Assembly: GCF_009857835.1 (NCBI RefSeq) | Contig: NZ_WWCL01000001.1 | Span: 310,001-374,000 of the forward strand | Direction: 5' to 3' | DNA length: 64,000 nucleotides | From: Duganella fentianensis | Lineage (GTDB): Bacteria; Pseudomonadota; Gammaproteobacteria; Burkholderiales; Burkholderiaceae_D | Shown here: piece after piece, positions 44,872 through 53,181 of the stretch | Layout: each line of letters begins with the position of its first letter | Position numbering within the stretch: the stretch's first letter is position 1 | The notes under the pieces: model-generated | Database searches by the model: none | Seen by the model: the letters and a program-made list of their open reading frames with translations, nothing else | What the model was told of the DNA's origin: nothing | Position numbers and translations under genes: made by a program

Positions 44872-45663
44872 ATGCAATACCAGAATATCCTGTTCAGTAT
44901 CGAAGCCGGCATCGCCACGCTGACGCTGAACCGTCCCGACAAACTCAATAGCTTCACGCAAGCCATGCATGAAGAAGTGCGTGACGCGCTGGCCCGCGTC
45001 CGGGCAGACCGCAGCGTACGGGTATTCGTACTGGCAGCTTCGGGCCGCGGCTTCTGCGCCGGTCAGGATCTGTCCGACCGCTCGGTGGCTCCCGGTGCCC
45101 CGGCCGTCGATCTGGGCGACTCGGTAGAAAAGAATTACGCTCCGCTGGTGCTGGCTCTGCGCGCCCTGCCCATGCCCGTGATCTGTGCCGTCAACGGTGT
45201 GGCCGCCGGTGCCGGTGCCAATCTGGCGCTGGCCTGCGACATTGTCATCGCAGCCGCTTCAGCTTCGTTCGTGGAAGTGTTCTGCAAACTGGGGCTGGTA
45301 CCGGATACGGGCGGCACCTATTTCCTGCCACGGCTGGTAGGCAATGCACGCGCCATGGGCATGGCACTGCTGGGCGAGAAAATTCCCGCTGCGCAGGCCG
45401 AAGAATGGGGCCTGATCTGGAAATGCGTACCGGATGCCGAACTGGCCAGCACCGTGCAGGCCATGGCTCAGCACTTTACGACGGCGCCGACCAAGGGGCT
45501 GGCTTACACCAAGCAGGCGTTGTACGCCAGCGCGCACAACACGCTGGCCGACCAGCTGGCACTGGAAGCGGGCATGATCCGTGAACTGGGCCGCAGCGCC
45601 GATTATCGCGAAGGCGTGGCAGCGTTCATGGAAAAGCGCGCGCCGCAATTCAAGGGAGAATAA
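44872..45663 (+). CDS. paaG: Ring 1,2-epoxyphenylacetyl-CoA isomerase PaaG
   Basis: A 263-residue crotonase-fold enzyme that isomerises the epoxide to oxepin-CoA. The oxyanion-hole segments are GRGFCAGQDLSDR and NGVAAGAGANLALACDIVIAA, and LGLVPDTGGTYFLPRLVG provides the catalytic Asp region. GGAGACAGC precedes the ATG. Named PaaG and not PaaF because of the GRGFCAGQDL and PDTGG features and the operon position. Confidence 0.92.
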   Translation: MQYQNILFSIEAGIATLTLNRPDKLNSFTQAMHEEVRDALARVRADRSVRVFVLAASGRGFCAGQDLSDRSVAPGAPAVDLGDSVEKNYAPLVLALRALPMPVICAVNGVAAGAGANLALACDIVIAAASASFVEVFCKLGLVPDTGGTYFLPRLVGNARAMGMALLGEKIPAAQAEEWGLIWKCVPDAELASTVQAMAQHFTTAPTKGLAYTKQALYASAHNTLADQLALEAGMIRELGRSADYREGVAAFMEKRAPQFKGE

Positions 45664-45665
45664 GC

Positions 45666-47249
45666 ATGGCTGCACTGGATACGGGCCGCACCGTCGCCGT
45701 CATCGGCACAGGCGCCATGGGCGCAGGCATAGCGCAGGTGGCGGCCTTAGCCGGCCACACCGTGCGCCTGTACGACAACCGCCCCGAGGCCGTTGCCAAG
45801 GCCATGTCCGATATTGCTGCCGCGCTGAATAAGCTGGTGCAGAAAGAGCGTCTGGGTGCGGTCGAATGTGCCGCCGCCATCGCCCGCATTCGCGCGGCCC
45901 TGAGCCTGAATGATGTGGCGGATGCAGGGCTGGTGGTAGAAGCCATCGTGGAAAATCTGGACGTCAAGCGCGCACTGTTCGCCGAACTGGAATCCGTGGT
46001 TGGTGACGCCTGCATCCTCGCCACCAATACCTCGTCGATTTCCGTCACGGCCATTGCAGCGGGACTGAAACTGCCACAACGGCTGGTAGGCATGCACTTC
46101 TTTAATCCCGTGCCGCTGATGGCGCTGGTGGAAGTGATCAGCGGCCTGGCGACGGATGCAGCCGTGGCGCAGACGGTATTCGACACGGCCGCAGCATGGG
46201 GCAAGAACCCTGTACATGCGCGCTCCACGCCCGGTTTCATCGTCAACCGCGTGGCCCGTCCATTCTATGCGGAAGGCTGGCGTTTGCTGGGCGAACAGGC
46301 GGCCGATGCTGCCACCATCGATGCCGTCATGCGCGAGGCCGGTGGCTTCCGCATGGGCCCCTTCGAGCTGATGGACCTGATAGGCCACGACGTGAATTTC
46401 TCCGTCACCCAGTCGGTCTTTCAGGCCTACTTTAATGATCCCCGTTTCACGCCTTCGATCTTGCAGCAGGAACTGGTCAACGCCGGTTTCCTCGGCCGCA
46501 AATCCGGCCGTGGCCTGTATGACTACAGCGCTGGCGTGGCGGCAGCTACCAGTGCACAGGCAGAAGCACCGCAGCCCAGGCCGGAATATGTGAGCTACAC
46601 GGTGGCGCAAGGTGCCGAAGCTTCGCACCTGCTGGGTGCCGCCATCAGCGATGCGCTGGCAGCACGCCTGCGTGCGGCAGGCATACATGTCAACCATCGC
46701 AAGGCACCGGAAGCACGTGCCCATGGCATGCAGGACGAGGCACCGGCATTCCACTGCAATGGCGCCGCTCTGTACCTGACGGATGGCCGCACCGCCACCC
46801 AGCGCGCCAGCGACAATCACCATCCCGACACGGTGCTCTACGATCTGGCGCTGGACTATGGCAAAGCCCCGCGCATCGCGCTGAGCTGCGCCGACCAGTG
46901 CTCGCCTGCCGCCTATCAGGCTGTAGTGGGTCTGCTGCAAGCGGCAGGCTTCATCGTCACGCGGCTCGATGATGTGGCAGGCATGGCCGTCATGCGTACC
47001 GTCGCCATGCTGGCGAACGAAGCGGCCGACACGGTCAATCAGGGCGTCTGCAATGCGCAGGCAGTGGATACGGCCATGCAGAAAGGCGTCAACTATCCGC
47101 GCGGCCCGCTGGCCTGGGCCGATGCCATCGGCCTTGATCTGGTAGTGCGCGTGCTGTCCCATCTGGCCGCTGGCTATGGTGAAGACCGCTACCGCGTCTC
47201 GGCACTGCTACGCCGCAAACTGGCCGCAGGAGCGCGCTTCCATGTATAA
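45666..47249 (+). CDS. paaH: 3-hydroxyacyl-CoA dehydrogenase PaaH
   Basis: A 527-residue NAD-dependent dehydrogenase acting on the 3-hydroxyadipyl-CoA intermediate. The Rossmann motif is VIGTGAMGAGIAQVAA near residue 15; HFFNPVPLMALVEVI has the catalytic His region. A first dehydrogenase C-terminal domain ends near 285, then a linker, then a second related C-terminal domain to the end, as in other PaaH proteins. It starts two bases after paaG and overlaps paaI by eight. Confidence 0.94.
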   Translation: MAALDTGRTVAVIGTGAMGAGIAQVAALAGHTVRLYDNRPEAVAKAMSDIAAALNKLVQKERLGAVECAAAIARIRAALSLNDVADAGLVVEAIVENLDVKRALFAELESVVGDACILATNTSSISVTAIAAGLKLPQRLVGMHFFNPVPLMALVEVISGLATDAAVAQTVFDTAAAWGKNPVHARSTPGFIVNRVARPFYAEGWRLLGEQAADAATIDAVMREAGGFRMGPFELMDLIGHDVNFSVTQSVFQAYFNDPRFTPSILQQELVNAGFLGRKSGRGLYDYSAGVAAATSAQAEAPQPRPEYVSYTVAQGAEASHLLGAAISDALAARLRAAGIHVNHRKAPEARAHGMQDEAPAFHCNGAALYLTDGRTATQRASDNHHPDTVLYDLALDYGKAPRIALSCADQCSPAAYQAVVGLLQAAGFIVTRLDDVAGMAVMRTVAMLANEAADTVNQGVCNAQAVDTAMQKGVNYPRGPLAWADAIGLDLVVRVLSHLAAGYGEDRYRVSALLRRKLAAGARFHV

Positions 47250-47697
47250 AGTGGCGATAGATGCGCAGGCACTGGCCGAAGCCGTGGGCGAGGCACTGTT
47301 CGCACGCGATCCCGCTTCCAAAGCACTGGGCATGCAGATCGCTGAAATGCGCCCCGGCTATGCGCGCATGACGATGACGATACGGCCCGATATGCTGAAC
47401 GGTCACCAGAGCTGCCACGGCGGTTTCATTTTCACGCTGGCCGATAGCGCCTTCGCCTTTGCCTGCAATAGCCACAACCTCAATACCGTGGGCGCTGCCT
47501 GCACCATCGACTATCTGGCACCGGGCCGGCTGGGCGATGTGCTGACGGCGGAAGCAGTGGAGCAGGTGCAGGCTGGCCGCAGCGGCGTGTATGACGTGAC
47601 GATCCGTAATCAGGAAGACCGCATCATCGCCCTGTTCCGTGGCAAATCGCATCGGGTAGGCGGGGAGGTCCTGTCCTCTTCCGGCAATTTAGTCTAG
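47242..47697 (+). CDS. paaI: Phenylacetate pathway thioesterase PaaI
   Basis: A 151-residue hot-dog fold thioesterase. CHGGFIFTLADSAFAFACNS contains the nucleophile Asp and helix of the PaaI family. PaaI releases CoA from stalled hydroxyphenylacetyl-CoA or similar dead-end products. The start at 47242 overlaps paaH. The stop codon is part of the first unit of a 10-bp repeat block. Confidence 0.94.
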   Translation: MYKVAIDAQALAEAVGEALFARDPASKALGMQIAEMRPGYARMTMTIRPDMLNGHQSCHGGFIFTLADSAFAFACNSHNLNTVGAACTIDYLAPGRLGDVLTAEAVEQVQAGRSGVYDVTIRNQEDRIIALFRGKSHRVGGEVLSSSGNLV

Positions 47698-47750
47698 AAC
47701 GGTCTAAAACGGTCTAGAACGATCTAGAACAGTCTAGAAAAATCTAAAAC
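47691..47750 (+). repeat. Six 10-bp tandem repeats between paaI and paaJ
   Basis: Six contiguous units each exactly 10 bases: AGTCTAGAAC, GGTCTAAAAC, GGTCTAGAAC, GATCTAGAAC, AGTCTAGAAA, AATCTAAAAC. The consensus is RRTCTARAAC. Four units have the palindrome TCTAGA. The first unit covers the paaI stop codon; the block ends 53 bases before paaJ. The 10-base period puts each unit on the same face of the helix. Confidence 0.92.
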
Positions 47751-47803
47751 CTGCCTGTCTGCACAAGGCGCACGAGAGCATCAAGAGAATTTCAGGAGAC
47801 ACT

Positions 47804-49018
47804 GTGAACGACGCATTTATCTGTGACGCTATCCGCACCCCGTTTGGCCGCTATGGCGGTGCACTGGCCAGCGTACGCCCCGACGATCTGGGCGCGCTGC
47901 CTATCGCTGCGCTCATGCGCCGCAACCCCGGCGTGGACTGGAGCCAGGTGGACGATGTCTACTATGGCTGCGCCAATCAGGCCGGTGAAGACAACCGCAA
48001 CGTCGCCCGTATGGCCGCGCTGCTGGCCGGCCTGCCGGTGGAAGTACCTGCCTCCACCATCAACCGCCTGTGCGGCTCCAGTCTGGATGCCGTGGGCATG
48101 GCAGCACGCGCCATCAAATCGGGCGAAGCACGGCTGATTATCGCCGGTGGTGTCGAGAGCATGACGCGCGCTCCCTTCGTCATGGGCAAAGCCGATAGCG
48201 CCTTTTCGCGCGCAGCCAAGATCGAAGACACCACCATAGGCTGGCGCTTCGTCAACCCGCTGATGAAGGCGCAGTACGGCATAGACTCCATGCCGGAGAC
48301 GGCGGAAAACGTGGCGCAGGAATTTGCCATCAGCCGCGCCGATCAGGATGCCTTTGCACTGCGCAGCCAGCAGCGCTGGGCCGCGGCCCATGCTGCGGGG
48401 GTATTCCGCGACGAAATCGAACCAGTCACGCTGGCGCAGAAAAAAGGCGATCCGAAAATCATCGATACGGACGAACACCCGCGTCCTGATACCACGCCGG
48501 AAATGCTGGCCAGGCTGAAAGGCGTGGTGCGGCCGGACGGCAGCGTCACCGCAGGTAATGCCTCCGGCGTGAATGACGGCGCCTGTGCCATCCTGCTGGC
48601 TTCCGCTAGCGCGGCCGAACAATATGGCCTGAAGAAGCGCGCCCGCGTGCTGGGCATGGCCACTGCCGGTCTGGCGCCGCGCATCATGGGCTTCGGCCCA
48701 TCGCCCGCCTCGAAAAAGGTGCTGGCACAACTGGGCCTGAGCATCGCCCAGATGGATGTGATCGAACTTAACGAAGCTTTTGCTGCGCAAGGTCTGGCTG
48801 TCACGCGTGATCTGGGGCTGGCCGACGATGCGGCCCACGTGAACCCGAATGGCGGCGCCATCGCCATCGGCCACCCGCTTGGTGCCTCCGGTGCGCGGCT
48901 GGTGCTGGCGGCTGTCAATCAGCTGGAACGCACGGGCGGCCGCTACGCGCTGTGCACCATGTGCATAGGCGTGGGGCAGGGCATCGCCGTCGTGATCGAG
49001 CGCGTTGAGCACGTTTAA
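47804..49018 (+). CDS. paaJ: Beta-ketoadipyl-CoA/3-oxo-5,6-dehydrosuberyl-CoA thiolase PaaJ
   Basis: A 404-residue thiolase that cleaves both C8 and C6 3-oxoacyl-CoA intermediates. Catalytic residues: Cys in [11 protein letters not shown], His in [11 protein letters not shown] and Cys in [11 protein letters not shown]. The start is GTG with GGAGACACT directly upstream. It is separated from paaI by the tandem repeat block, the largest gap in the catabolic operon. Confidence 0.95.
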   Translation: MNDAFICDAIRTPFGRYGGALASVRPDDLGALPIAALMRRNPGVDWSQVDDVYYGCANQAGEDNRNVARMAALLAGLPVEVPASTINRLCGSSLDAVGMAARAIKSGEARLIIAGGVESMTRAPFVMGKADSAFSRAAKIEDTTIGWRFVNPLMKAQYGIDSMPETAENVAQEFAISRADQDAFALRSQQRWAAAHAAGVFRDEIEPVTLAQKKGDPKIIDTDEHPRPDTTPEMLARLKGVVRPDGSVTAGNASGVNDGACAILLASASAAEQYGLKKRARVLGMATAGLAPRIMGFGPSPASKKVLAQLGLSIAQMDVIELNEAFAAQGLAVTRDLGLADDAAHVNPNGGAIAIGHPLGASGARLVLAAVNQLERTGGRYALCTMCIGVGQGIAVVIERVEHV

Positions 49019-49034
49019 CGGGCGAGGAGGCCGC

Positions 49035-49646
49035 ATGGTCAAAGTCTATGAAATCAATGGCGTCACGCCCGTGGTACATCCGACGGCCTACGTCCACCCT
49101 AGTGCAGTGCTGATCGGCGATGTCATCGTCGGCCCGCGCTGCTACATCGGCCCGCTGGCTTCGCTGCGCGGTGACTTCGGCCGCCTGATAATGGAAGAAG
49201 GCGCCAACCTGCAGGATACCTGCGTGATGCACGGCTTTCCGGGCGCGGATACGGTGGTGGAGCAGGATGGCCACATCGGCCACGGCGCCGTGCTGCACGG
49301 CTGCCGCATAGGCCGCAATGCGCTGGTGGGCATGAACAGCGTGGTGATGGATAACGCCGTGATCGGTGCGGAAAGCATCGTCGCCGCCATGAGCTTTGTG
49401 AAAGCCGGTATGGAAGTGCCGCAGCGCAGTCTGGTGGTCGGTTCGCCTGCCAAAGTAGCGCGTGCTCTGCGCGATGATGAAATTCAATGGAAGAGCGCCG
49501 GTACGGCGCAGTATCAGGAACTGGCGGTGCGCTCGATGCGCACCATGCGCGAAACGGAAGCGCTGACGGAGCTGCCGGCAGAGCGGCCACGCATGGCGTG
49601 GGACAGCGCGCTGCCATTGCATCTGCACAAAAACGCCTCGGCATAA
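49035..49646 (+). CDS. paaY: Phenylacetic acid degradation hexapeptide protein PaaY
   Basis: A 203-residue left-handed beta-helix protein of the gamma-carbonic-anhydrase type, with hexapeptide repeats ([45 protein letters not shown]). PaaY has thioesterase activity on pathway dead-end CoA esters in other bacteria. The ATG at 49035 has GAGGAGG upstream; a start at 49005 would overlap paaJ. Confidence 0.92.
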   Translation: MVKVYEINGVTPVVHPTAYVHPSAVLIGDVIVGPRCYIGPLASLRGDFGRLIMEEGANLQDTCVMHGFPGADTVVEQDGHIGHGAVLHGCRIGRNALVGMNSVVMDNAVIGAESIVAAMSFVKAGMEVPQRSLVVGSPAKVARALRDDEIQWKSAGTAQYQELAVRSMRTMRETEALTELPAERPRMAWDSALPLHLHKNASA

Positions 49647-49661
49647 AATCGGAGACATGAG

Positions 49662-51713
49662 ATGACACAAGTAGCAACCCTGCAAAGCTTTATCGGCGGG
49701 CGCTGGATCGGCAATGAAGCAGCCCTGCCTTTGCGCGGCGCCTTGAACAATGCGCTGATCTATCACACCCACGCCGAGCAGATCGATTTCGACGAAGCCG
49801 TTAGCTACGCCCGCAAGACCGGCGTACCGGCCCTGATGAAGATGGATTTCCAGCAGCGTGCGGCGCGCCTGAAGGCGCTGGCGCTGTATCTGCTGGGCCG
49901 CAAGGAAGAGCTGTACGCCATCTCGCACCTGACCGGCGCCACCCGTGCCGATAGCTGGGTGGATATCGAAGGCGGCACCGGCACCCTGTTTGCCTACGCC
50001 AGCATGGGCAGCCGCGAGCTGCCATCCTCGAATGTGCTGCACGAAGGCCCGGCTATGTCGCTGGGTAAGAGCGGTGGCTTTGCCGGTACTCACATACTGG
50101 TGCCGCGCGGCGGCCTCGCTGTGCACATCAACGCTTTCAACTTCCCCATCTGGGGCCTGCTGGAAAAATTTGCGCCGAGTTTTCTCGCTGCCATGCCGTG
50201 CATAGGCAAGCCTGCCACGGCCACCAGCTACCTGACGGAAGCACTGGTGCGCATGATGCATGAATCCGGCCTGCTGCCGGAAGGCGCGCTGCAACTGGTG
50301 ATAGGCTCCACCGGCGATCTGCTCGACCGCGTCAATGGCGCCGATGTGGTGACCTTCACGGGTTCGGCCGATACGGCCGCCAAGCTGCGCGCCCACCGTA
50401 ATCTGATCGTCAATTCCGTACCCTTCACGGCAGAAGCGGATTCGCTCAACTGCGCCATACTGGCGCCCGATGTCACGCCGGACGATGCCGAGTTCGATCT
50501 GTTCGTCAAAGAAGTAGCGCGCGAAATGACGGGCAAGGCAGGGCAGAAATGTACCGCCATCCGCCGTATCCTCGTACCGGAAAATCTGGTCGATGCCGTG
50601 GGTACACGCCTGCGCGAGCGTCTGGCCAAGGTCAGCGTGGGCGATCCGTCGGTGGAAGGCGTGCGTATGGGTGCGCTGGCATCCAAGGATCAGCAGCGCG
50701 ATGTGGCCGAACGTGTGGCCTTGCTGGCGCAGGGTAACGAAGTGCTGTTCGGCGAGCGCGATGGCTTCAGCCCCATCGGCGTCGGCGTCGGCGAAGGCGC
50801 TTTCCATGCGCCGACTCTGCTGCTGTGCCGCGACGGCATGCGCAACGATGCCGTGCACGATGTGGAAGCCTTCGGCCCTGTCAGCACCATCATCAGCTAC
50901 GACGGTATCGAGCAGGCCATGGTGCTGGCCGCCCGTGGCCGTGGTTCGCTGGTCTCCACGCTGGTCACGCGCGATCCCGCCACGGCAGCTTATGCCGTGC
51001 CCATGGCGGCAGCCTCGCACGGCCGCGTACTGATACTGGACTGTGAGGCGTCGGTGGATTCCACCGGTCACGGTTCGCCGCTGCCACAGCTCAAACATGG
51101 TGGCCCCGGCCGCGCCGGTGGCGGCGAAGAGCTGGGCGGCATCCGCGCCGTGCGCCACTTCCTGCAGCGCGCTGCGGTACAGGGCTCGCCCACCATGCTG
51201 GCTGCCGTGACGGGCGAATACGTGCGCGGCGCCAAAGTGCAGGAAAGCGAGCAGCACCCGTTCCGCAAATACTTCGAAGACCTGAAGATGGGCGATTCCC
51301 TGCTGACCCATCGCCGCACCGTCAGCGAGGCCGATATCGTCAACTTCGGTGGCGTTTCGGGCGACTACTTCTACATGCACTTCGACGAAATCGCCGCAAA
51401 AGATACCCAGTTCGGCAAACGCATCGCGCACGGCTACTTCGTGCTGTCGGCCGCTGCGGGTCTGTTCGTCTCACCGGCACCGGGGCCGGTGCTGGCGAAC
51501 TACGGTCTGGACAACCTGCGCTTCATTACGCCGGTGGCGATAGGCGATACCATCCGCGCCCGTCTGACCTGCAAGCGCAAGGTGGACCGTAACCGCACCG
51601 ATGACAAAGGCATAGGGCAGGGCGTGGTGGCGTGGGATGTACAGGTCACCAATCAGAACGACGAACTGGTTGCCAGTTACGACATTCTGACGCTGGTGAT
51701 GAAGCGGCACTAG
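49662..51713 (+). CDS. paaZ: Bifunctional oxepin-CoA hydrolase / semialdehyde dehydrogenase PaaZ
   Basis: A 683-residue fusion. Residues 1 to about 520 are an NADP aldehyde dehydrogenase with catalytic Cys297 (GKAGQKCTAI); residues about 530 to 683 are a MaoC-type hydratase with the GDYFYMHFDE and RIAHGYFV active-site segments. The hydratase opens the oxepin ring and the dehydrogenase oxidises the resulting aldehyde to 3-oxo-5,6-dehydrosuberyl-CoA. Last gene of the paa run, convergent with the M24 peptidase gene. Confidence 0.96.
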   Translation: MTQVATLQSFIGGRWIGNEAALPLRGALNNALIYHTHAEQIDFDEAVSYARKTGVPALMKMDFQQRAARLKALALYLLGRKEELYAISHLTGATRADSWVDIEGGTGTLFAYASMGSRELPSSNVLHEGPAMSLGKSGGFAGTHILVPRGGLAVHINAFNFPIWGLLEKFAPSFLAAMPCIGKPATATSYLTEALVRMMHESGLLPEGALQLVIGSTGDLLDRVNGADVVTFTGSADTAAKLRAHRNLIVNSVPFTAEADSLNCAILAPDVTPDDAEFDLFVKEVAREMTGKAGQKCTAIRRILVPENLVDAVGTRLRERLAKVSVGDPSVEGVRMGALASKDQQRDVAERVALLAQGNEVLFGERDGFSPIGVGVGEGAFHAPTLLLCRDGMRNDAVHDVEAFGPVSTIISYDGIEQAMVLAARGRGSLVSTLVTRDPATAAYAVPMAAASHGRVLILDCEASVDSTGHGSPLPQLKHGGPGRAGGGEELGGIRAVRHFLQRAAVQGSPTMLAAVTGEYVRGAKVQESEQHPFRKYFEDLKMGDSLLTHRRTVSEADIVNFGGVSGDYFYMHFDEIAAKDTQFGKRIAHGYFVLSAAAGLFVSPAPGPVLANYGLDNLRFITPVAIGDTIRARLTCKRKVDRNRTDDKGIGQGVVAWDVQVTNQNDELVASYDILTLVMKRH

Positions 51714-51775
51714 GCCGCCTGAGGAAACGCGCAGAGGCCGCCCGGATGGGCGCCGCTGCGGGCAAGGTGAAGGGC

Positions 51776-53005
51776 TTACTTACGCAGGCCGAACGGATCG
51801 TCGATGCTGTGCGCCGGTTCGGTGAACCATTTCGGGCCATGTTCCGTCATGTAGAAATGGTCTTCATGGCGCACGCCGAATTCGCCCGGGATGCAGATCA
51901 TCGGTTCGTTCGAGAAGCACATGCCCACATCCAGAGGCGTCTTGTCGCCACCCACCAGATACGGCCACTCGTGGATATCGAGGCCTATGCCATGGCCGGT
52001 ACGGTGCGGCAGGCCCGGTAGCTTGTAGCCGGGGCCAAAGCCGTCAGCTTCCAGCGAGCGGCGCGCAGCCGCATCCACTTCTTCGCAAGGCACGCCCAGT
52101 TGCGCAGCATTGAAGGCGGCCTGCTGGGCGGCCTTTTCGCTGTTCCACACGGAGCGCTGGCGCTCGCTCGGCGTACCGTACACATAGGTGCGGGTGATGT
52201 CGGAAATGTAGTTGTGCAGTTTGCAGCCTGTATCGATCAGCACGGTGTCGCCTTCGCGCAACGTTTGCACATAGCTCACGCCATGCGGGTAGGCCGTGGC
52301 TTCACCGAACAGCACGATCACGAAGTAGGAGCCGGAAGCGCCCACCTTGCGGTGCGCGAGGTTGATGAACTCTTCCACTTCGGTGGTGGTAATGCCAGCC
52401 TTGAGGATGCTGGCTGTCGCCACATGCACGGCCAGCGTCATGTCTTTGGCCCGCTGCATCAGGGCGATTTCGTTGACGGATTTTCGGGTGCGGCAGTGCG
52501 CCGTCACGCTGCGTGCATTTTCCAGTGCATAGCCGTTCGCCAGCGGGCGGATACCATCGTAGATGAAGAAGGCGGCGCTTTCGCAGATACCGATGCGCGG
52601 CGCGCTGGCACCGGCAGCAGCTGGCGCTATGCCCATGCGCTGCAGCGTATCGACGAACAGCTGGTAAGGGCTCTCGTGCTCGTGCCAGGTGTTGACGCGG
52701 CCTTCCACCAGCATGAAGTCCTTCAGCGTGCTCTCTTCGAAAGCCGGGGCGATGTATTCTACTGGACCACTGGCGGGCAGGATGGCGCCCACCATACGTT
52801 CGCTCGGATACCAGCGCGTGCCGGTGAAGTACATCAGATTGGCACCCGCATTGATGTAGATGGCGGCAATGCCCTGCGCCTGCATATAAGCCTGCGCTTT
52901 GGCGATGCGTTGCAGATGTTCGTCTTTGCCGATAGGGACCGCGCCCGCAGTCATGTCCGACAGGGAGGCCAGCGCCTCTTCGATGGTTTTTCCACCTATG
53001 GTCAT
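51776..53005 (-). CDS. M24-family metallopeptidase (Xaa-Pro peptidase-like)
   Basis: A 409-residue creatinase/aminopeptidase-P fold enzyme. The N-terminal domain is followed by the pita-bread catalytic domain with metal ligands in LIDTGCKLHNYISDITRTY, LPHRTGHGIGLDIHE, FSNEPMI and VRHEDHF. No signal peptide, so cytoplasmic. It could be an Xaa-Pro dipeptidase or aminopeptidase; close relatives also include non-peptidases such as creatinase and ectoine hydrolases. Monocistronic by position. Confidence 0.9.
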   Translation of the reverse strand: MTIGGKTIEEALASLSDMTAGAVPIGKDEHLQRIAKAQAYMQAQGIAAIYINAGANLMYFTGTRWYPSERMVGAILPASGPVEYIAPAFEESTLKDFMLVEGRVNTWHEHESPYQLFVDTLQRMGIAPAAAGASAPRIGICESAAFFIYDGIRPLANGYALENARSVTAHCRTRKSVNEIALMQRAKDMTLAVHVATASILKAGITTTEVEEFINLAHRKVGASGSYFVIVLFGEATAYPHGVSYVQTLREGDTVLIDTGCKLHNYISDITRTYVYGTPSERQRSVWNSEKAAQQAAFNAAQLGVPCEEVDAAARRSLEADGFGPGYKLPGLPHRTGHGIGLDIHEWPYLVGGDKTPLDVGMCFSNEPMICIPGEFGVRHEDHFYMTEHGPKWFTEPAHSIDDPFGLRK

Positions 53006-53114
53006 TTTTATATCCCTGAGTTATATCTCTGAGTGGTACGCCGGTAAGCGTCAGGCGGGGATCATAGCAGCTTTATGGCGGCAGGCCAGTAACAGCCGGC
53101 CTTGCCGGCATTTA

Positions 53115-53168
53115 GGGTATGCCGATTTCGGCATCGGCTCGCAATCCGGCTGAGTGCCCGGCATACCC
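53115..53168. terminator. Inverted repeat after the M4 metalloprotease gene
   Basis: GGGTATGCCG (53115-53124) and CGGCATACCC (53159-53168) form a perfect 10-bp outer stem. A competing inner hairpin, ATGCCG-ATTT-CGGCAT, shares the left arm. It lies 14 bases after the M4 stop on the minus strand and upstream of the M24 gene. Likely a transcript end. Confidence 0.45.
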
Positions 53169-53181
53169 CAGGTCCGCAGGG

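Noticed and set aside
47691..47750. Short repeat block considered as a CRISPR array
   Set aside because: Units are 10 bases and contiguous, without spacers, and no cas genes are present.
48915..51431. 838-codon open frame on the minus strand
   Set aside because: Antisense to paaY and paaZ, which are certain. No domain visible in the translated product.
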